DNA from: Belnapia mucosa | GTDB taxonomy: Bacteria > Pseudomonadota > Alphaproteobacteria > Acetobacterales > Acetobacteraceae | Length of the DNA stretch: 64,000 nucleotides | Direction of reading: 5' to 3' | Assembly (NCBI RefSeq): GCF_016775475.1 | Contig: NZ_JAEUXJ010000001.1 | Coordinates: forward strand, 62,001 to 126,000 | Shown here: piece after piece, positions 19,031-27,753 of the stretch | Numbering within the stretch: position 1 is the first letter of the stretch | Layout of the letters: each line of letters begins with the position of its first letter | Made by a program: the position numbers and the translations under genes | Notes under the pieces: model-generated | What the model was told of the DNA's origin: nothing | Seen by the model: the letters and a program-made list of their open reading frames with translations, nothing else | Databases searched by the model: none

Positions 19031-19860
19031 GCGAGACATCCCCCCCCGGCCTCACCGGCCTCCGCGTCGTGGTGCCCGAGACGCGGGAGCTGGAGGTGCT
19101 GGCCCGCATGCTGGAACGCCAGGGGGCGGAGGCGATCCGCTGCCCCCTGGTCGCCATCATCGACGCGCCCGACCCGGCGCCGATCGAGGCTTGGCTGCGC
19201 CGCTTCATCGCCACGCCGCCGGACGACCTGATCCTGCTGACCGGGGAGGGGCTGAACCGGCTGCTCGGCGTCGCCGAACGGGCCGGGATCGCCGGCGAAT
19301 TCCGCGCCGCGCTGGCCGGTGTGCGGCGCATCTGCCGCGGCCCGAAGCCGAGCCAGCGGCTGCGCAGCATCGGCCTCGGCCCCGATCTGGCGCCGGAGCC
19401 GGCGACGACGCCCGGCATCATCGCCGCCCTCGCGGGGCTCGACCTCCGCGGAAGGCGGGTGGCGGTGCAGCTCTATCCGGACAACCCGAATGCCCCGTTG
19501 CTGGAGGCGATCGCGGCCGGTGGTGCGGAGGCCGATCCGGTGCTGCCCTATGCCTATGCCAGCCGCGCCGAGGATGACCGGGTTCTGGCGACGCTGGAGG
19601 AGATGGCGGCGGGACGGGTCGATCTGGTGGTCTTCACCAGCACGCCGCAGGTGCGGCGGCTGGTGAGCCTGGCCGAGGCCGGCGGCCGACAGGCGATGCT
19701 GGCCGAGGCGCTGTCCCGCACCCGCATCGCCGCGGTGGGTCCCGTGGTGGCGGAGGCAGTGCGCGCGGCAGGCGGGCAGGTGGCGGTCATGCCGGAGGAG
19801 AATTTCCACATGAAGCCGATGGTGAATGCCATCCTCGCCGCGCTGCGGGGCGGGGATTAG
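19027..19860 (+). CDS. hemD: Uroporphyrinogen-III synthase family protein HemD
   Basis: This 277-residue two-lobed protein has the HemD pattern: [33 protein letters not shown] at the start, [27 protein letters not shown] near the hinge, [16 protein letters not shown] and [16 protein letters not shown]. It cyclises hydroxymethylbilane to uroporphyrinogen III in the cytoplasm. It is coupled to the upstream glutamine amidotransferase gene and is followed by a convergent cupin gene after 3 bases. No hemA, hemB or hemC lies nearby, so it may be the main or a second HemD copy. Confidence 0.85.
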   Translation: MSETSPPGLTGLRVVVPETRELEVLARMLERQGAEAIRCPLVAIIDAPDPAPIEAWLRRFIATPPDDLILLTGEGLNRLLGVAERAGIAGEFRAALAGVRRICRGPKPSQRLRSIGLGPDLAPEPATTPGIIAALAGLDLRGRRVAVQLYPDNPNAPLLEAIAAGGAEADPVLPYAYASRAEDDRVLATLEEMAAGRVDLVVFTSTPQVRRLVSLAEAGGRQAMLAEALSRTRIAAVGPVVAEAVRAAGGQVAVMPEENFHMKPMVNAILAALRGGD

Positions 19861-19863
19861 CCG

Positions 19864-20364
19864 CTAAACGCCGCCATTCTTGTGGATCGGGTCGATCCAG
19901 AGGACCTCCTCCGGCTTCTCGACCGGCTCGATATCGAGATTGACCACCACCGCCTCATTGTCGGAACGCACCAGGACGCAGCGCAGCGTCTCGTCGGTGC
20001 TGGCATTGATCTCCTGGTGCGGCACATAGGGCGGCACGAAGATGAAGTCGCCCGGCCCCGCCTCGGCGACGAATTCCAGCCGCTCGCCCCAGCGCATGCG
20101 GGCGCGGCCGCTGACGATGTAGATCACGCTTTCCAGCGCACCGTGGTGGTGGGCGCCGGTCTTGGCATTGGGGTGGATATGGACCGTCCCGGCCCAGATC
20201 TTCTGCGCCCCGACCCGGGCGGCATTGATCGCCGCGGCGCGGTTCATGCCCGGCGTCTGCGCGGTGTTGGTGTCGAGCTGGTCGCCCGGGATCACCCGGA
20301 CGCCCGTGTGCTTCCAGCCGTCGTCCGGCGGGACATCATGGCTATGGTGGCCGTCATGCGGCAT
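19864..20364 (-). CDS. Cupin-domain protein
   Basis: This 166-residue cytoplasmic cupin has a His-rich start (MPHDGHHSHD) and the barrel motifs HIHPNAKTGAHHHGALESVIYIVSG and GDFIFVPPYVPHQEIN, giving a His3Glu metal site. A ribosome site GAGGAG is 7 bases before the ATG. Related proteins occur near metabolic genes and are mostly uncharacterised. It lies between convergent hemD and the upstream cysteine synthase gene in the same direction, separated from the latter by 48 bases with a small hairpin. Confidence 0.85.
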   Translation of the reverse strand: MPHDGHHSHDVPPDDGWKHTGVRVIPGDQLDTNTAQTPGMNRAAAINAARVGAQKIWAGTVHIHPNAKTGAHHHGALESVIYIVSGRARMRWGERLEFVAEAGPGDFIFVPPYVPHQEINASTDETLRCVLVRSDNEAVVVNLDIEPVEKPEEVLWIDPIHKNGGV

Positions 20365-20385
20365 GGCGATCGCTCCTCGTGGTTT

Positions 20386-20401
20386 GGCGGAATGATCCGC
20401 C
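20386..20401 (-). terminator. Small hairpin after the cysteine synthase gene
   Basis: GGCGGA (20386-20391) and TCCGCC (20396-20401) form a 6-base stem with a 4-base loop. It lies 11 bases past the cysteine synthase stop and before the cupin ribosome site. No U-tract follows, so it is a weak or attenuating terminator at best. Confidence 0.3.
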
Positions 20402-20412
20402 CAGCGAGGGGA

Positions 20413-21402
20413 TTATAGCCCGGCGAAGAGCTCCGTGGACAGGTAGCGCTCGGCGAAGGAGGGGGCGATGCCCACGATCAGGCCCCCGCGCAGCCCCGGC
20501 TCCCGCGCCACCTGCAGCGCCGCATGGAGCATCGCGCCGGAGGAAATGCCGACCGGCAGTCCCTCCAACTGGGCGCAGCGGCGGGCGGCGGCGATCGCCT
20601 CCCGCTCGCCGACCCGCATCACCCCGTCCAGCCGCTCCAGCTCCAGCACCGCCGGCTTGAAGCCGGCGCCGATGCCCTGGATGCCATGCGGCCCCGGCTC
20701 GTCGCCCGAGAGCACCGCGCTCTCGGCCGGCTCCACCCCGATGACGCGGAGGCCGGGCTTGCGGGGCTTCAGGGCCCGGGCGATACCGGTCAGGGTGCCG
20801 CCGGTGCCGAGCCCGCCGATGACCACATCCACCCGGCCCTCGGTATCGGCCCAGATCTCCTCCGCCGTGGTGGCCTCGTGGATATCGGGATTGGCCGGGT
20901 TGTCGAATTGCCGCGGCATCCAGGCATCGGGCGTGGCGGCGAGGATCGCCTCGGCCCGGGCGATGGCGCCGGCCATGCCGCGCCGCGCCGGCGTCAGCTC
21001 CAGCTCGGCGCCCATCAGCCGCATCATCTTGCGCCGCTCGATGCTGGCGCCATCCGGCATGACGACGATCAGCCGGTAGCCCTTGGCCGCGGCGACGAAG
21101 GCCAGCGCGATGCCAGTATTGCCCGAGGTCGGCTCCACCAGGGTGGAACGGCCCGGGGCGATCAGCCCCTCGCGCTCCGCCGCCTCCACCATGGCGAGGC
21201 CGATGCGGTCCTTCACCGAGCCGAGCGGGTTGAAGAATTCCAGCTTGAGCGCGAGGTCGGCAGCCAGCCCATCCGCCGCCTTCAGCCGCGGCAGCAGCAC
21301 CAGCGGGGTGCCGCCGACGACATCCAGCACGCTGCCATGGAGTTTCCCGCGCGGGGCGAGGGATTGGGGCTGGTCCGCCCCGGAGGATGCCAATTTCATC
21401 AT
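20413..21402 (-). CDS. cysK: Cysteine synthase family PLP enzyme (CysK-like)
   Basis: This 329-residue fold-type II PLP enzyme makes cysteine from O-acetylserine and sulfide. Lys64 in GSVKDR is the PLP lysine; EPTSGNTGIALA binds the substrate carboxylate, GGLGTGGTLTGIAR the PLP phosphate, and PVGISSGAM holds the Ser contacting the pyridine nitrogen. The start has two adjacent ATG codons with no clear ribosome site. The N-terminal 25 residues before SVLDVVGGTPLV are longer than in most CysK. Cystathionine beta-synthase-like activity is possible. Confidence 0.88.
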   Translation of the reverse strand: MMKLASSGADQPQSLAPRGKLHGSVLDVVGGTPLVLLPRLKAADGLAADLALKLEFFNPLGSVKDRIGLAMVEAAEREGLIAPGRSTLVEPTSGNTGIALAFVAAAKGYRLIVVMPDGASIERRKMMRLMGAELELTPARRGMAGAIARAEAILAATPDAWMPRQFDNPANPDIHEATTAEEIWADTEGRVDVVIGGLGTGGTLTGIARALKPRKPGLRVIGVEPAESAVLSGDEPGPHGIQGIGAGFKPAVLELERLDGVMRVGEREAIAAARRCAQLEGLPVGISSGAMLHAALQVAREPGLRGGLIVGIAPSFAERYLSTELFAGL

Positions 21403-21488
21403 TCTGCCCGCGAAGATCGGGGGAAAGGGCCGCTACCGCAAGGCGTCGCCCCATGCCAAGCTGCCCGTGGAGGAGAACGGAGCCGAGA

Positions 21489-22463
21489 ATGGCCCATCGA
21501 AACGTCCCGCGGCCGGTCGGCCGCCGCCTGCTGCTGGCCGCCCCGGCCCTGGCTCTCGCCCCACCCACATGGGCGCAGAGTGGCAGGACCATCACCCTTA
21601 TCGTGCCCTATCCGCCCGGCGGCAGTTCCGACAATGTCGCCCGGCCGATCCAGCAGCCGCTGTCGGAGATTCTGGGCCAGCCGGTCGTGATCGAGAATCG
21701 CGGCGGGGCAGGGGGCTCGATCGGCGCCGCCATGGTGGCCCAGGCCAAGCCGGACGGGCTGACGCTGCTGGTCTGGCCGACCGCGGTGCTGACCATCAGC
21801 CCGCATATGATGCGCCTGCCCTATGACCCGGCGCGGGACTTCACCCCGATCGCCATGCTCGCCGCCTCGGACGGGGCGGTGGCGATGCACCCCTCCGTGC
21901 CGGTGCGGGACATCCAAGCGCTGGTCGCCTATGCCAAGGCCAATCCTGGCAAGCTCCGCTTCAGCTCCGCCGGCAACGGCACCATCACCCAGATGACCGG
22001 CGAGATTTTCGCGCATGCCGCCGGCATCAGGCTGGAGCATGTCCCGTACCGCGGCTCTGCCCCGGCCCTCACGGCAGTGCTGGCCGGGGATGTGGAATTG
22101 CAATTCGATCCCGTCGCCATCCCGGCGGTGAAGGATGGCCGCCTGATCGGCCTCGCCACCACCGGCGAGTCGCGCAGCCCGGAACTGCCGGAGCTGCCGA
22201 CGCTGCGCGAGCTCGGCCTCTATGGCGAGGGTGGCCTTGCCTTCTTCGGCCTGGCCGGGCCGGCCGGGATGCCGCCCGAGCTGGTGGCGCGGCTCGTCGC
22301 GGCGCTGGAGCGGGTGCTGGTCCTGCCGGAGGTGGCGCGGGCCATGGCGCCGGTCGGGCTGCGACCGCATCTCCAAGCGGGTGAGACCTTCGCCAGCCGC
22401 ATCGTCAAGGACCGGGCTATTTTCGCGGAGGCGGTACGCCGCACGGGAGCAAGGGTTGAATGA
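21489..22463 (+). CDS. Tripartite tricarboxylate transporter receptor (Bug/TctC family)
   Basis: This 324-residue Bug protein starts MAHRNVPRPVGRRLLLAAPALALAPPTWAQ, a signal peptide. Motifs: TITLIVPYPPGGSSDNVAR, VVIENRGGAGGSIGAAMVAQAKPDG, LPELPTLRELGL. The ATG at 21489 was chosen for the signal peptide and the preceding GGAGAACGGAG; the frame is open a further 34 codons across the divergent cysteine synthase start. Its TGA overlaps the start of the enoyl-CoA hydratase gene, so the receptor and the enzyme are co-translated, hinting that the bound acid is processed through a CoA thioester. That link is inference. Confidence 0.92.
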   Translation: MAHRNVPRPVGRRLLLAAPALALAPPTWAQSGRTITLIVPYPPGGSSDNVARPIQQPLSEILGQPVVIENRGGAGGSIGAAMVAQAKPDGLTLLVWPTAVLTISPHMMRLPYDPARDFTPIAMLAASDGAVAMHPSVPVRDIQALVAYAKANPGKLRFSSAGNGTITQMTGEIFAHAAGIRLEHVPYRGSAPALTAVLAGDVELQFDPVAIPAVKDGRLIGLATTGESRSPELPELPTLRELGLYGEGGLAFFGLAGPAGMPPELVARLVAALERVLVLPEVARAMAPVGLRPHLQAGETFASRIVKDRAIFAEAVRRTGARVE

Positions 22464-23203
22464 GCCAGGAACACATCAAGGTCTGGGACGAGGGGCCCGT
22501 CCGCATCGTCGCGCTCAACCGGCCCGACAAGGGCAATGCCATCACCAAATTGATGGCCGAGGAAATCCAGGCGGCGATGCTGGACTTCGCCGCCTCGGAC
22601 CAGCGCGTCGCGGTGCTGACCGGGATGGGCAGCAAGGCCTTCTCCTTCGGCGCCGATGTGGGGGAGCCGCCGGAGCTCTGGCGGGCCGTGCCCAATGTCG
22701 GCTGGCAGACCGACAAGCCGCTGATCTGTGCCGTGGAAGGCTGGTGCATCGGCGGCGCGCTGGTGCTGGCCATGATGGCCGACCTTGCTGTCTGCGGGAC
22801 TTCGGCGAAATTCTACTATCCGGAGGCGAAGCTCGGGCTGACGGGCGGGATGATCGCCGCGCTGCCCTCGCGCATTCCGCATAAGTTTGCGATGGAGCTG
22901 ACGCTGCTCTGCCGCACCTTCGATGCGGCGAAGTCGGAGCGCGTCGGGCTGGTGAATGAGGTGGTGCCGGATGGCGGCGCGCTCGCCAAGGCGATTGAAT
23001 GGGGGAAGGAGATGGCGGGCTTCGCGCCGATGGTCACCGGCGCCATCAAGCGGATGGTGCTGGACGACATCCTGCCGCGCGGACCCTCCGAGCAATGGGC
23101 GCTGCAGGGCCAGCGGCTGAACGGCATCCGCAATTCCGAGGATTTCCAGGAAGGCGTCGCCGCCTTCCGGGAACGGCGCCCGCCGCAATTCAAGGGACGC
23201 TGA
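22460..23203 (+). CDS. Enoyl-CoA hydratase/isomerase family protein
   Basis: This 247-residue crotonase-fold enzyme has oxyanion-hole segments KAFSFGADV and EGWCIGGALVLAMMADLAV and both acidic residues expected of hydratases, in YYPEAKLGL and KFAMELTLL. It hydrates or isomerises an enoyl-CoA in the cytoplasm; the substrate is unknown. It overlaps the Bug receptor gene by ATGA. A run of hairpins follows its stop. Confidence 0.9.
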   Translation: MSQEHIKVWDEGPVRIVALNRPDKGNAITKLMAEEIQAAMLDFAASDQRVAVLTGMGSKAFSFGADVGEPPELWRAVPNVGWQTDKPLICAVEGWCIGGALVLAMMADLAVCGTSAKFYYPEAKLGLTGGMIAALPSRIPHKFAMELTLLCRTFDAAKSERVGLVNEVVPDGGALAKAIEWGKEMAGFAPMVTGAIKRMVLDDILPRGPSEQWALQGQRLNGIRNSEDFQEGVAAFRERRPPQFKGR

Positions 23204-23213
23204 CCCAAGGGTT

Positions 23214-23235
23214 CCAAGGGCCCTTTGGCCCTTGG
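23214..23235 (+). terminator. Hairpin after the enoyl-CoA hydratase gene
   Basis: CCAAGGGCC (23214-23222) pairs with GGCCCTTGG (23227-23235), a perfect 9-base stem with a 4-base loop, beginning 11 bases after the stop. No U-tract follows. A second, larger hairpin comes right after. Confidence 0.55.
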
Positions 23236-23247
23236 CGGGAGGAGCTT

Positions 23248-23307
23248 GAGGAGGGCAGGGGCACCCCATCGCGCACAGCGCGATGGGGACCCCGCAGCGC
23301 CCTCCTC
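23248..23307. terminator. Two-tier hairpin between convergent genes
   Basis: The inner stem CCCCATCGCGC (23264-23274) pairs perfectly with 23278-23288 around a 3-base loop. An outer stem GAGGAGGGC (23248-23256) pairs with GCCCTCCTC (23299-23307), which runs into the stop codon of the hydantoinase-like gene. It can fold on either strand and probably ends transcription of both convergent genes. Confidence 0.6.
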
Positions 23308-24760
23308 AAACAGGCACCCCATCCACCGGATTGAACGGCCCCGGAAACACGCCGCGCGGCCGGATCAGGTCATAGGGCCCACGCGGCAGGAACTGCCCGA
23401 AGCCCGGCGCGCCGACGACGCGCCCGCCCTCCACCACCGGCGTGCCGCGGACCAGGGTCGTCTCCGGCCAGCCGGTGACCTCGAAGCCCTCATAGGGCGT
23501 GTGGTCGTTGGCGTCCTGGATCAGCGACTGGGTGATGGTGACCCGGCGCTGCGGGTCCCAGATGGCGAGGTCGGCATCGGCGCCGACCGCGATCGTCCCC
23601 TTCTTCGGATGCAGGCCAAAGAGCTTCGCCGCATTGGTCGCGGTGATGGCGACGAAGGTCGGCAGGTCGATCCGGCCCTTCGCCACGCCCTCGCTGAACA
23701 GGATCGGCATCCGCGCCGCGAGGCCCGGCACGCCGTTCGGCAGCTTGGTGAAGGGCGCATCCTCGCCGAAGACGGTCTTGCCGTCCGGCCCGCCGAAGCG
23801 CGTCGGCGCATGATCGGAGGTGACATTGCCGATGACGCCGCGGCGGATCATCTCCCAGAGTGCGGCCTGGTCGGGCTTCGAGCGCGGGGCCGGGCTGCAG
23901 AGGAATTTGGCACCTTCGAGGCCGGGGCGGTCGAGATCCTCGGCGCTGGTAACGAGATACTGGGTGCAGGTCTCGCCCCAGACCTTGAGGCCGCGGCGCT
24001 GCGCCCGCTCGATCTCCTCGGCGCTCTCGCCCCCGCTGACATGGAAGACCTGGATCGGCACGTCGAGCGCCTCGGCCATCCGCCAGACGCGGTGGACGCA
24101 TTCGGCCTCCACCACCATCGGCTTGGCCCAGGCATGATGGTGGGGGCGGGTATAGCCGGCGGCGACCAGCGCCTCGGTGTAGAACTCGATGAGCTCGTGA
24201 TGCTCGGCATGGATGCAGACCAGGGCGCCGAGGCGACGGGCGGCGGCCATCACCCGCAGCGCCTCGCCATCGGTGATGCGGGCGCCGGAATAGGTCAGGA
24301 AGATCTTGAAGCTGCGATAACCCTGCTCGACCAGCGCCGGCAGTTCCTCGGTCAGTATCTCCGGCCGCGGGTCGGTCAGGATCATGTGGAAGCTGTAGTC
24401 GATCCGGCTCTGCTCGGCGCGGGCCCGGTGCTCGGCGACGCCGGCCGCCATGGAGCCGCCGCGGGTCTGGCGGGCGAAGCCGATGACGGTGGTGGTGCCG
24501 CCGACCGCCGCCGAGGCGGTGCCGCTGGCGAAGCTGTCGGCATTCACGGTCGGGCCGGGGCGGGGTTCCTCGATATGGACATGGCTGTCGATGCCGCCGG
24601 GCAGGACCAGCTTGCCGGTGGCATCGATCTCCCGCGCGCCGGGGCCGAGGCTGCGGCCAAGGGCCGCCACCTGGCCGCCAATGATGCCGATATCGGCGGC
24701 GAAGACGTCGCTCGCCGTGGCAACCGTGCCATGGCGGATGACGAGGTCGAAATCGGGCAT
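23306..24760 (-). CDS. Dihydropyrimidinase/hydantoinase-like cyclic amidohydrolase
   Basis: This 484-residue amidohydrolase opens cyclic amides such as hydantoins, dihydropyrimidines or allantoin. It has the two-metal motif GGIDSHVHIEEP, a Lys in RSFKIFLTY that is normally carboxylated to bridge the metals, His ligands in VCIHAEHHEL and IQVFHVSGGESAEE, and Asp in TSDHAPTRFGG. The ATG at 24760 follows GGGAGGCC and starts MPDFDLVIRHGTVAT. It lies 26 bases after the TRAP binding-protein gene and is the last gene of that operon, so it probably acts on the imported compound. Dihydropyrimidinase and allantoinase are both possible. Confidence 0.88.
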   Translation of the reverse strand: MPDFDLVIRHGTVATASDVFAADIGIIGGQVAALGRSLGPGAREIDATGKLVLPGGIDSHVHIEEPRPGPTVNADSFASGTASAAVGGTTTVIGFARQTRGGSMAAGVAEHRARAEQSRIDYSFHMILTDPRPEILTEELPALVEQGYRSFKIFLTYSGARITDGEALRVMAAARRLGALVCIHAEHHELIEFYTEALVAAGYTRPHHHAWAKPMVVEAECVHRVWRMAEALDVPIQVFHVSGGESAEEIERAQRRGLKVWGETCTQYLVTSAEDLDRPGLEGAKFLCSPAPRSKPDQAALWEMIRRGVIGNVTSDHAPTRFGGPDGKTVFGEDAPFTKLPNGVPGLAARMPILFSEGVAKGRIDLPTFVAITATNAAKLFGLHPKKGTIAVGADADLAIWDPQRRVTITQSLIQDANDHTPYEGFEVTGWPETTLVRGTPVVEGGRVVGAPGFGQFLPRGPYDLIRPRGVFPGPFNPVDGVPV

Positions 24761-24786
24761 CGGACGGCCTCCCGTGAATTCTGGCG

Positions 24787-25821
24787 TCAGGGAATGGTAT
24801 ACCCGCGTGCGGCGCCCACCGTCCTGTTCCACACGGCGGCGCAATCAGCCCAGACGCGGTTGCAGCTGTCGCGGAAGGTGGGCAGCACCACGCTGCTGAC
24901 CGCCTCGCGCACCCGGGCATCGTCCTCGGGCGGGACGGCGCTGACGGTGTTGGTGAATTTCCGCTCCGTGCAGTCCGGCTTGCCGGCAAGGCAGGCGAGG
25001 GACTGAGCATCGCTGACGCGGGCGAAGGTCCAGAGCTCCGTCTCCAGCTCCCGGAAGGCGGCGGTCAGCTTCGCCTGCTGCTCCGGCGTGAAGCGGCGCC
25101 AGGCGGCATTGCTCATGAAATGGCCCTGGATCCCGCCGGCGACCGACAGGGGCAGGACATGCGTCGTCACCTCGCCCCAGTTGCCGGCATAGGCCGAGAC
25201 GGCGGAGGTGATGCCGCAGGTGACGAGGCCGCGCTGGAGGGAGGGATAGACCTCGGAGAATTGCAGCGTGACCGGGATGGCGCCGAAATGCTGCACCAGC
25301 GCCGTCATGCTCGGCGTGTAGCTGCGGACCTTGAGGCCGCGGAGATCGGCCACGCTGCGGACCGGGCTGTTGCAGAAGAAGTATTGCGGGCCGAAGGGCC
25401 AGAGCGCCATGACGCGGGCGTTGAAGCGTTCCTGCAGTCGCTTGTCGAAGGCCTCCCGCCCGGCCTCGACCGCCTTCTGCAAATCCTCGACATTGGTCGA
25501 GACGCCGATCAGGTCGAGCCCGTCGAAGAAGGGCTCGTCGCGGGCGACCTGGCCGACCAGCACCGCCATCACGTCGAAGGCGCCGCTGCGGAGGTGGCGC
25601 AGCGCGTCGGCGGCCTGGACGCCGATCTGGTCCATCGGGTTGAAGCTGACGGCGAGGTTCATCCCCGTCGCCTGCGGGAGCCGGCCGTAGAAGGCCCGCT
25701 CGATCTCGATCTGCTTGGTGTTCTGCGAGAAATGGCCGACGGCGCGCAGCGGGATCTGCTGCGCGTGGGTGGGGAGGGCGGCGCAGAGCAGCGCGGCGGC
25801 CAGGGCGAGGCGGCGGAACAT
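24787..25821 (-). CDS. dctP: TRAP transporter substrate-binding protein DctP
   Basis: This 344-residue periplasmic binding protein of a TRAP system has a signal peptide (MFRRLALAAALLCAALPTHAQ), the family region LRGLKVRSYTPSMTALVQHFGAIPVTLQFSEVYPSLQRGLVTCGIT, and an Arg (in KVRSY) that normally clamps a carboxylate. The C-terminal part has four Cys (LACLAGKPDCTE and DSCNRVWADCAAVWN), as in the second DctP in this window. The ribosome site AAGGGAG precedes the ATG. It lies 25 bases after dctM. The presence of ring-opening enzymes in the operon suggests a ureide-like or carboxylated ligand. Confidence 0.9.
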   Translation of the reverse strand: MFRRLALAAALLCAALPTHAQQIPLRAVGHFSQNTKQIEIERAFYGRLPQATGMNLAVSFNPMDQIGVQAADALRHLRSGAFDVMAVLVGQVARDEPFFDGLDLIGVSTNVEDLQKAVEAGREAFDKRLQERFNARVMALWPFGPQYFFCNSPVRSVADLRGLKVRSYTPSMTALVQHFGAIPVTLQFSEVYPSLQRGLVTCGITSAVSAYAGNWGEVTTHVLPLSVAGGIQGHFMSNAAWRRFTPEQQAKLTAAFRELETELWTFARVSDAQSLACLAGKPDCTERKFTNTVSAVPPEDDARVREAVSSVVLPTFRDSCNRVWADCAAVWNRTVGAARGYTIP

Positions 25822-25846
25822 GGGTGCTCCCTTCGGGGTGTTGTGG

Positions 25847-27151
25847 TCAGCCATAGGTCAGCTTCGGCAGCCAGGTGGCCATCTGCGGGAAGGCGATGAG
25901 CAGCGCGGTCATCACCACCATGGCGAGGAAGAAGGGAATGGTGCCCTCGAAGACCTGGGCGATCGTACCCTCCTTCCGCACCGCCTGGATGACATAGAGC
26001 GTCATGCCGACCGGCGGGCTGATGAGGGAGATCTCGCACATCAGCACGATGAAGACGCCGAACCAGACCGGATCGATCCCCGCCGCCATGATCACCGGGA
26101 AGACGACGGGCACGGTGCCGACCAGCATCGGCAGCGTTTCGAAGAAGATGCCGAGCAGCAGGTAGAAGACCGTCAGCGCCAGGATCAGGCCGAGCGGCGT
26201 CGCGCCGATCCCGGTCACGAAGGCGCCGAGGGCCGGCGTCACGCCGAGCAGGCCGAGGACGAAATTGAGGTAGAAGGCCACCGCCAGGATCAGCAGGCTC
26301 ATCGCCGTCAGGGTCGCGGTCGCGATGAAGCAGTCATGCAGCATGGCGATGCTGAGCCGGCCATAGAGCGCGGCGATCGGCAGGGCGGCGACGCAGGCCA
26401 GGGCCGCGCTCTCCGTCACCGTGGCCCAGCCGCTATAGATGCTGCCCATGATGATGGCGAAGATGACGAGCGGCGGCAGGATATCGACCAGCCGCCGCAG
26501 CCGCACCGCGAGGCGGTCCTGTGCCTCCTGCTGGCGGATCCAGTCCGGCTTCAGCAGCCCCATGAGGATGATCGTCGCCATGAACAGCACCGTCATGACG
26601 ATCCCCGGCACCACCGCCGCGGCATAGAGCTGCCCGACCGAGGTATTGGTCATCGCCCCATAGACGATCAGTGCGATGCCCGGCGGGATCAGGTTGCCGA
26701 GCGAGGCGCCGGCGGCGATGGAGCCGAGCACCAGCCTCTCATCGTATTTGCGGGTGCGGAAGCTCGGCAGCGCGACCGTCGCGACCGTCGCCGCCGTGGC
26801 GACCGAGGAGCCGGAGACGGCGGAGAAGATGGCCGAGGCCGCGATATTGGTGTGCAGCAGCCCGCCGGGGAGGATGTTCAGCCAGTCGGCGAGACTGCGG
26901 TAGAGCCGGTCCGTGCTGCCGCTGCGCACCAGGATCTCGCCGAGCAGGATATAGAGTGGGATGGAGAGAAGGACGTAATCCTCCATCGAGGCCCAGAGCT
27001 GGGTGCCGAGCGAATCCACCAGCGCCGGGGATAGGTAGATCGAGGCGCCCAGCACCGCGGTGAGGAACATCGCGGTCGCCACATGCAGGCCGAGGAAGAG
27101 CAGCGCCACCAGGATGCCGAAGCCGATCGCCGCCTCGCCGACGCCGATCAT
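25847..27151 (-). CDS. dctM: TRAP transporter large permease DctM
   Basis: This 434-residue, twelve-helix permease drives sodium-coupled uptake. It has ILLGEILVRSGSTDRLYR, AASAIFSAVSGSSVATAATVATVALP, and ASLGNLIPPGIALIVYGAMTNTSVGQLYAA, all signature DctM loops. The start at 27151 is fixed by its ATGA overlap with dctQ; the open frame upstream lies inside dctQ and is not coding. Confidence 0.95.
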   Translation of the reverse strand: MIGVGEAAIGFGILVALLFLGLHVATAMFLTAVLGASIYLSPALVDSLGTQLWASMEDYVLLSIPLYILLGEILVRSGSTDRLYRSLADWLNILPGGLLHTNIAASAIFSAVSGSSVATAATVATVALPSFRTRKYDERLVLGSIAAGASLGNLIPPGIALIVYGAMTNTSVGQLYAAAVVPGIVMTVLFMATIILMGLLKPDWIRQQEAQDRLAVRLRRLVDILPPLVIFAIIMGSIYSGWATVTESAALACVAALPIAALYGRLSIAMLHDCFIATATLTAMSLLILAVAFYLNFVLGLLGVTPALGAFVTGIGATPLGLILALTVFYLLLGIFFETLPMLVGTVPVVFPVIMAAGIDPVWFGVFIVLMCEISLISPPVGMTLYVIQAVRKEGTIAQVFEGTIPFFLAMVVMTALLIAFPQMATWLPKLTYG

Positions 27152-27753
27152 GCCCTGAACTCCTCGACCGGGCCGCGGGCGAGGATGGCGCCGGCCTCGG
27201 TCTCCACCTCGTCCTCGATGGTCATCGGGCCATAGAGCCGGTTCACCCGCCGCCAGTCGGTCAGCATCAACCAGGCGGCATGGAGTGCCAGCGCCGTCGC
27301 GCTGATGGCGAAGGCGACCAGACCGACCAGCCATAGCCCCTGCGGCAGCCACATCGGCGTCCCGAGCGGCGAATTGGCATGGCTCTGGAACTCGATGCTC
27401 TCCTCCAGCACCCACCAGCCGCGCCAGGCGGCGAAGACGGCGAGTGCGGCGAGCAGCACATAGGCGGTGGCATTCAGCAAGGCCCGCAGCGGCCCCGGCA
27501 GATGCGCCAGCAGGAAGTCCACCCGGGTATGGGACTTCACCAGCAGCGCATAGGCAAAGCTGAGCGTCGAGAAGACGGCCAGCGTATAGGCGCCGATCTC
27601 ATCCACGCCCTGGAGCGAGACATTCAGCAATTTGCGGCAGAGGATCTCGACGCAGGTGAGGAAGGCGAGGCCGAGCAGCCACCAGCCGCCGATGATGGCG
27701 ACCAGGCGCACCGCCGGCTCCAGCCGCCGCGCCACGGGGTTGTCCCGCGTCAT
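27148..27753 (-). CDS. dctQ: TRAP transporter small permease DctQ
   Basis: This 201-residue, four-helix subunit supports DctM. It has EILCRKLLNVSLQGVDEIGAYTLAVFSTLSFAYALLVKSHTRVDFLL, matching the DctQ core EWG/EIGGY region, and a 30-residue acidic cytoplasmic tail. It overlaps both the upstream deacetylase gene and dctM by ATGA. Confidence 0.93.
   Translation of the reverse strand: MTRDNPVARRLEPAVRLVAIIGGWWLLGLAFLTCVEILCRKLLNVSLQGVDEIGAYTLAVFSTLSFAYALLVKSHTRVDFLLAHLPGPLRALLNATAYVLLAALAVFAAWRGWWVLEESIEFQSHANSPLGTPMWLPQGLWLVGLVAFAISATALALHAAWLMLTDWRRVNRLYGPMTIEDEVETEAGAILARGPVEEFRA

Noticed and set aside
23225..25006. Long plus-strand frame opposite the hydantoinase and dctP genes
   Set aside because: Composition typical of antisense high-GC reading; contradicted by clear enzyme motifs on the minus strand.
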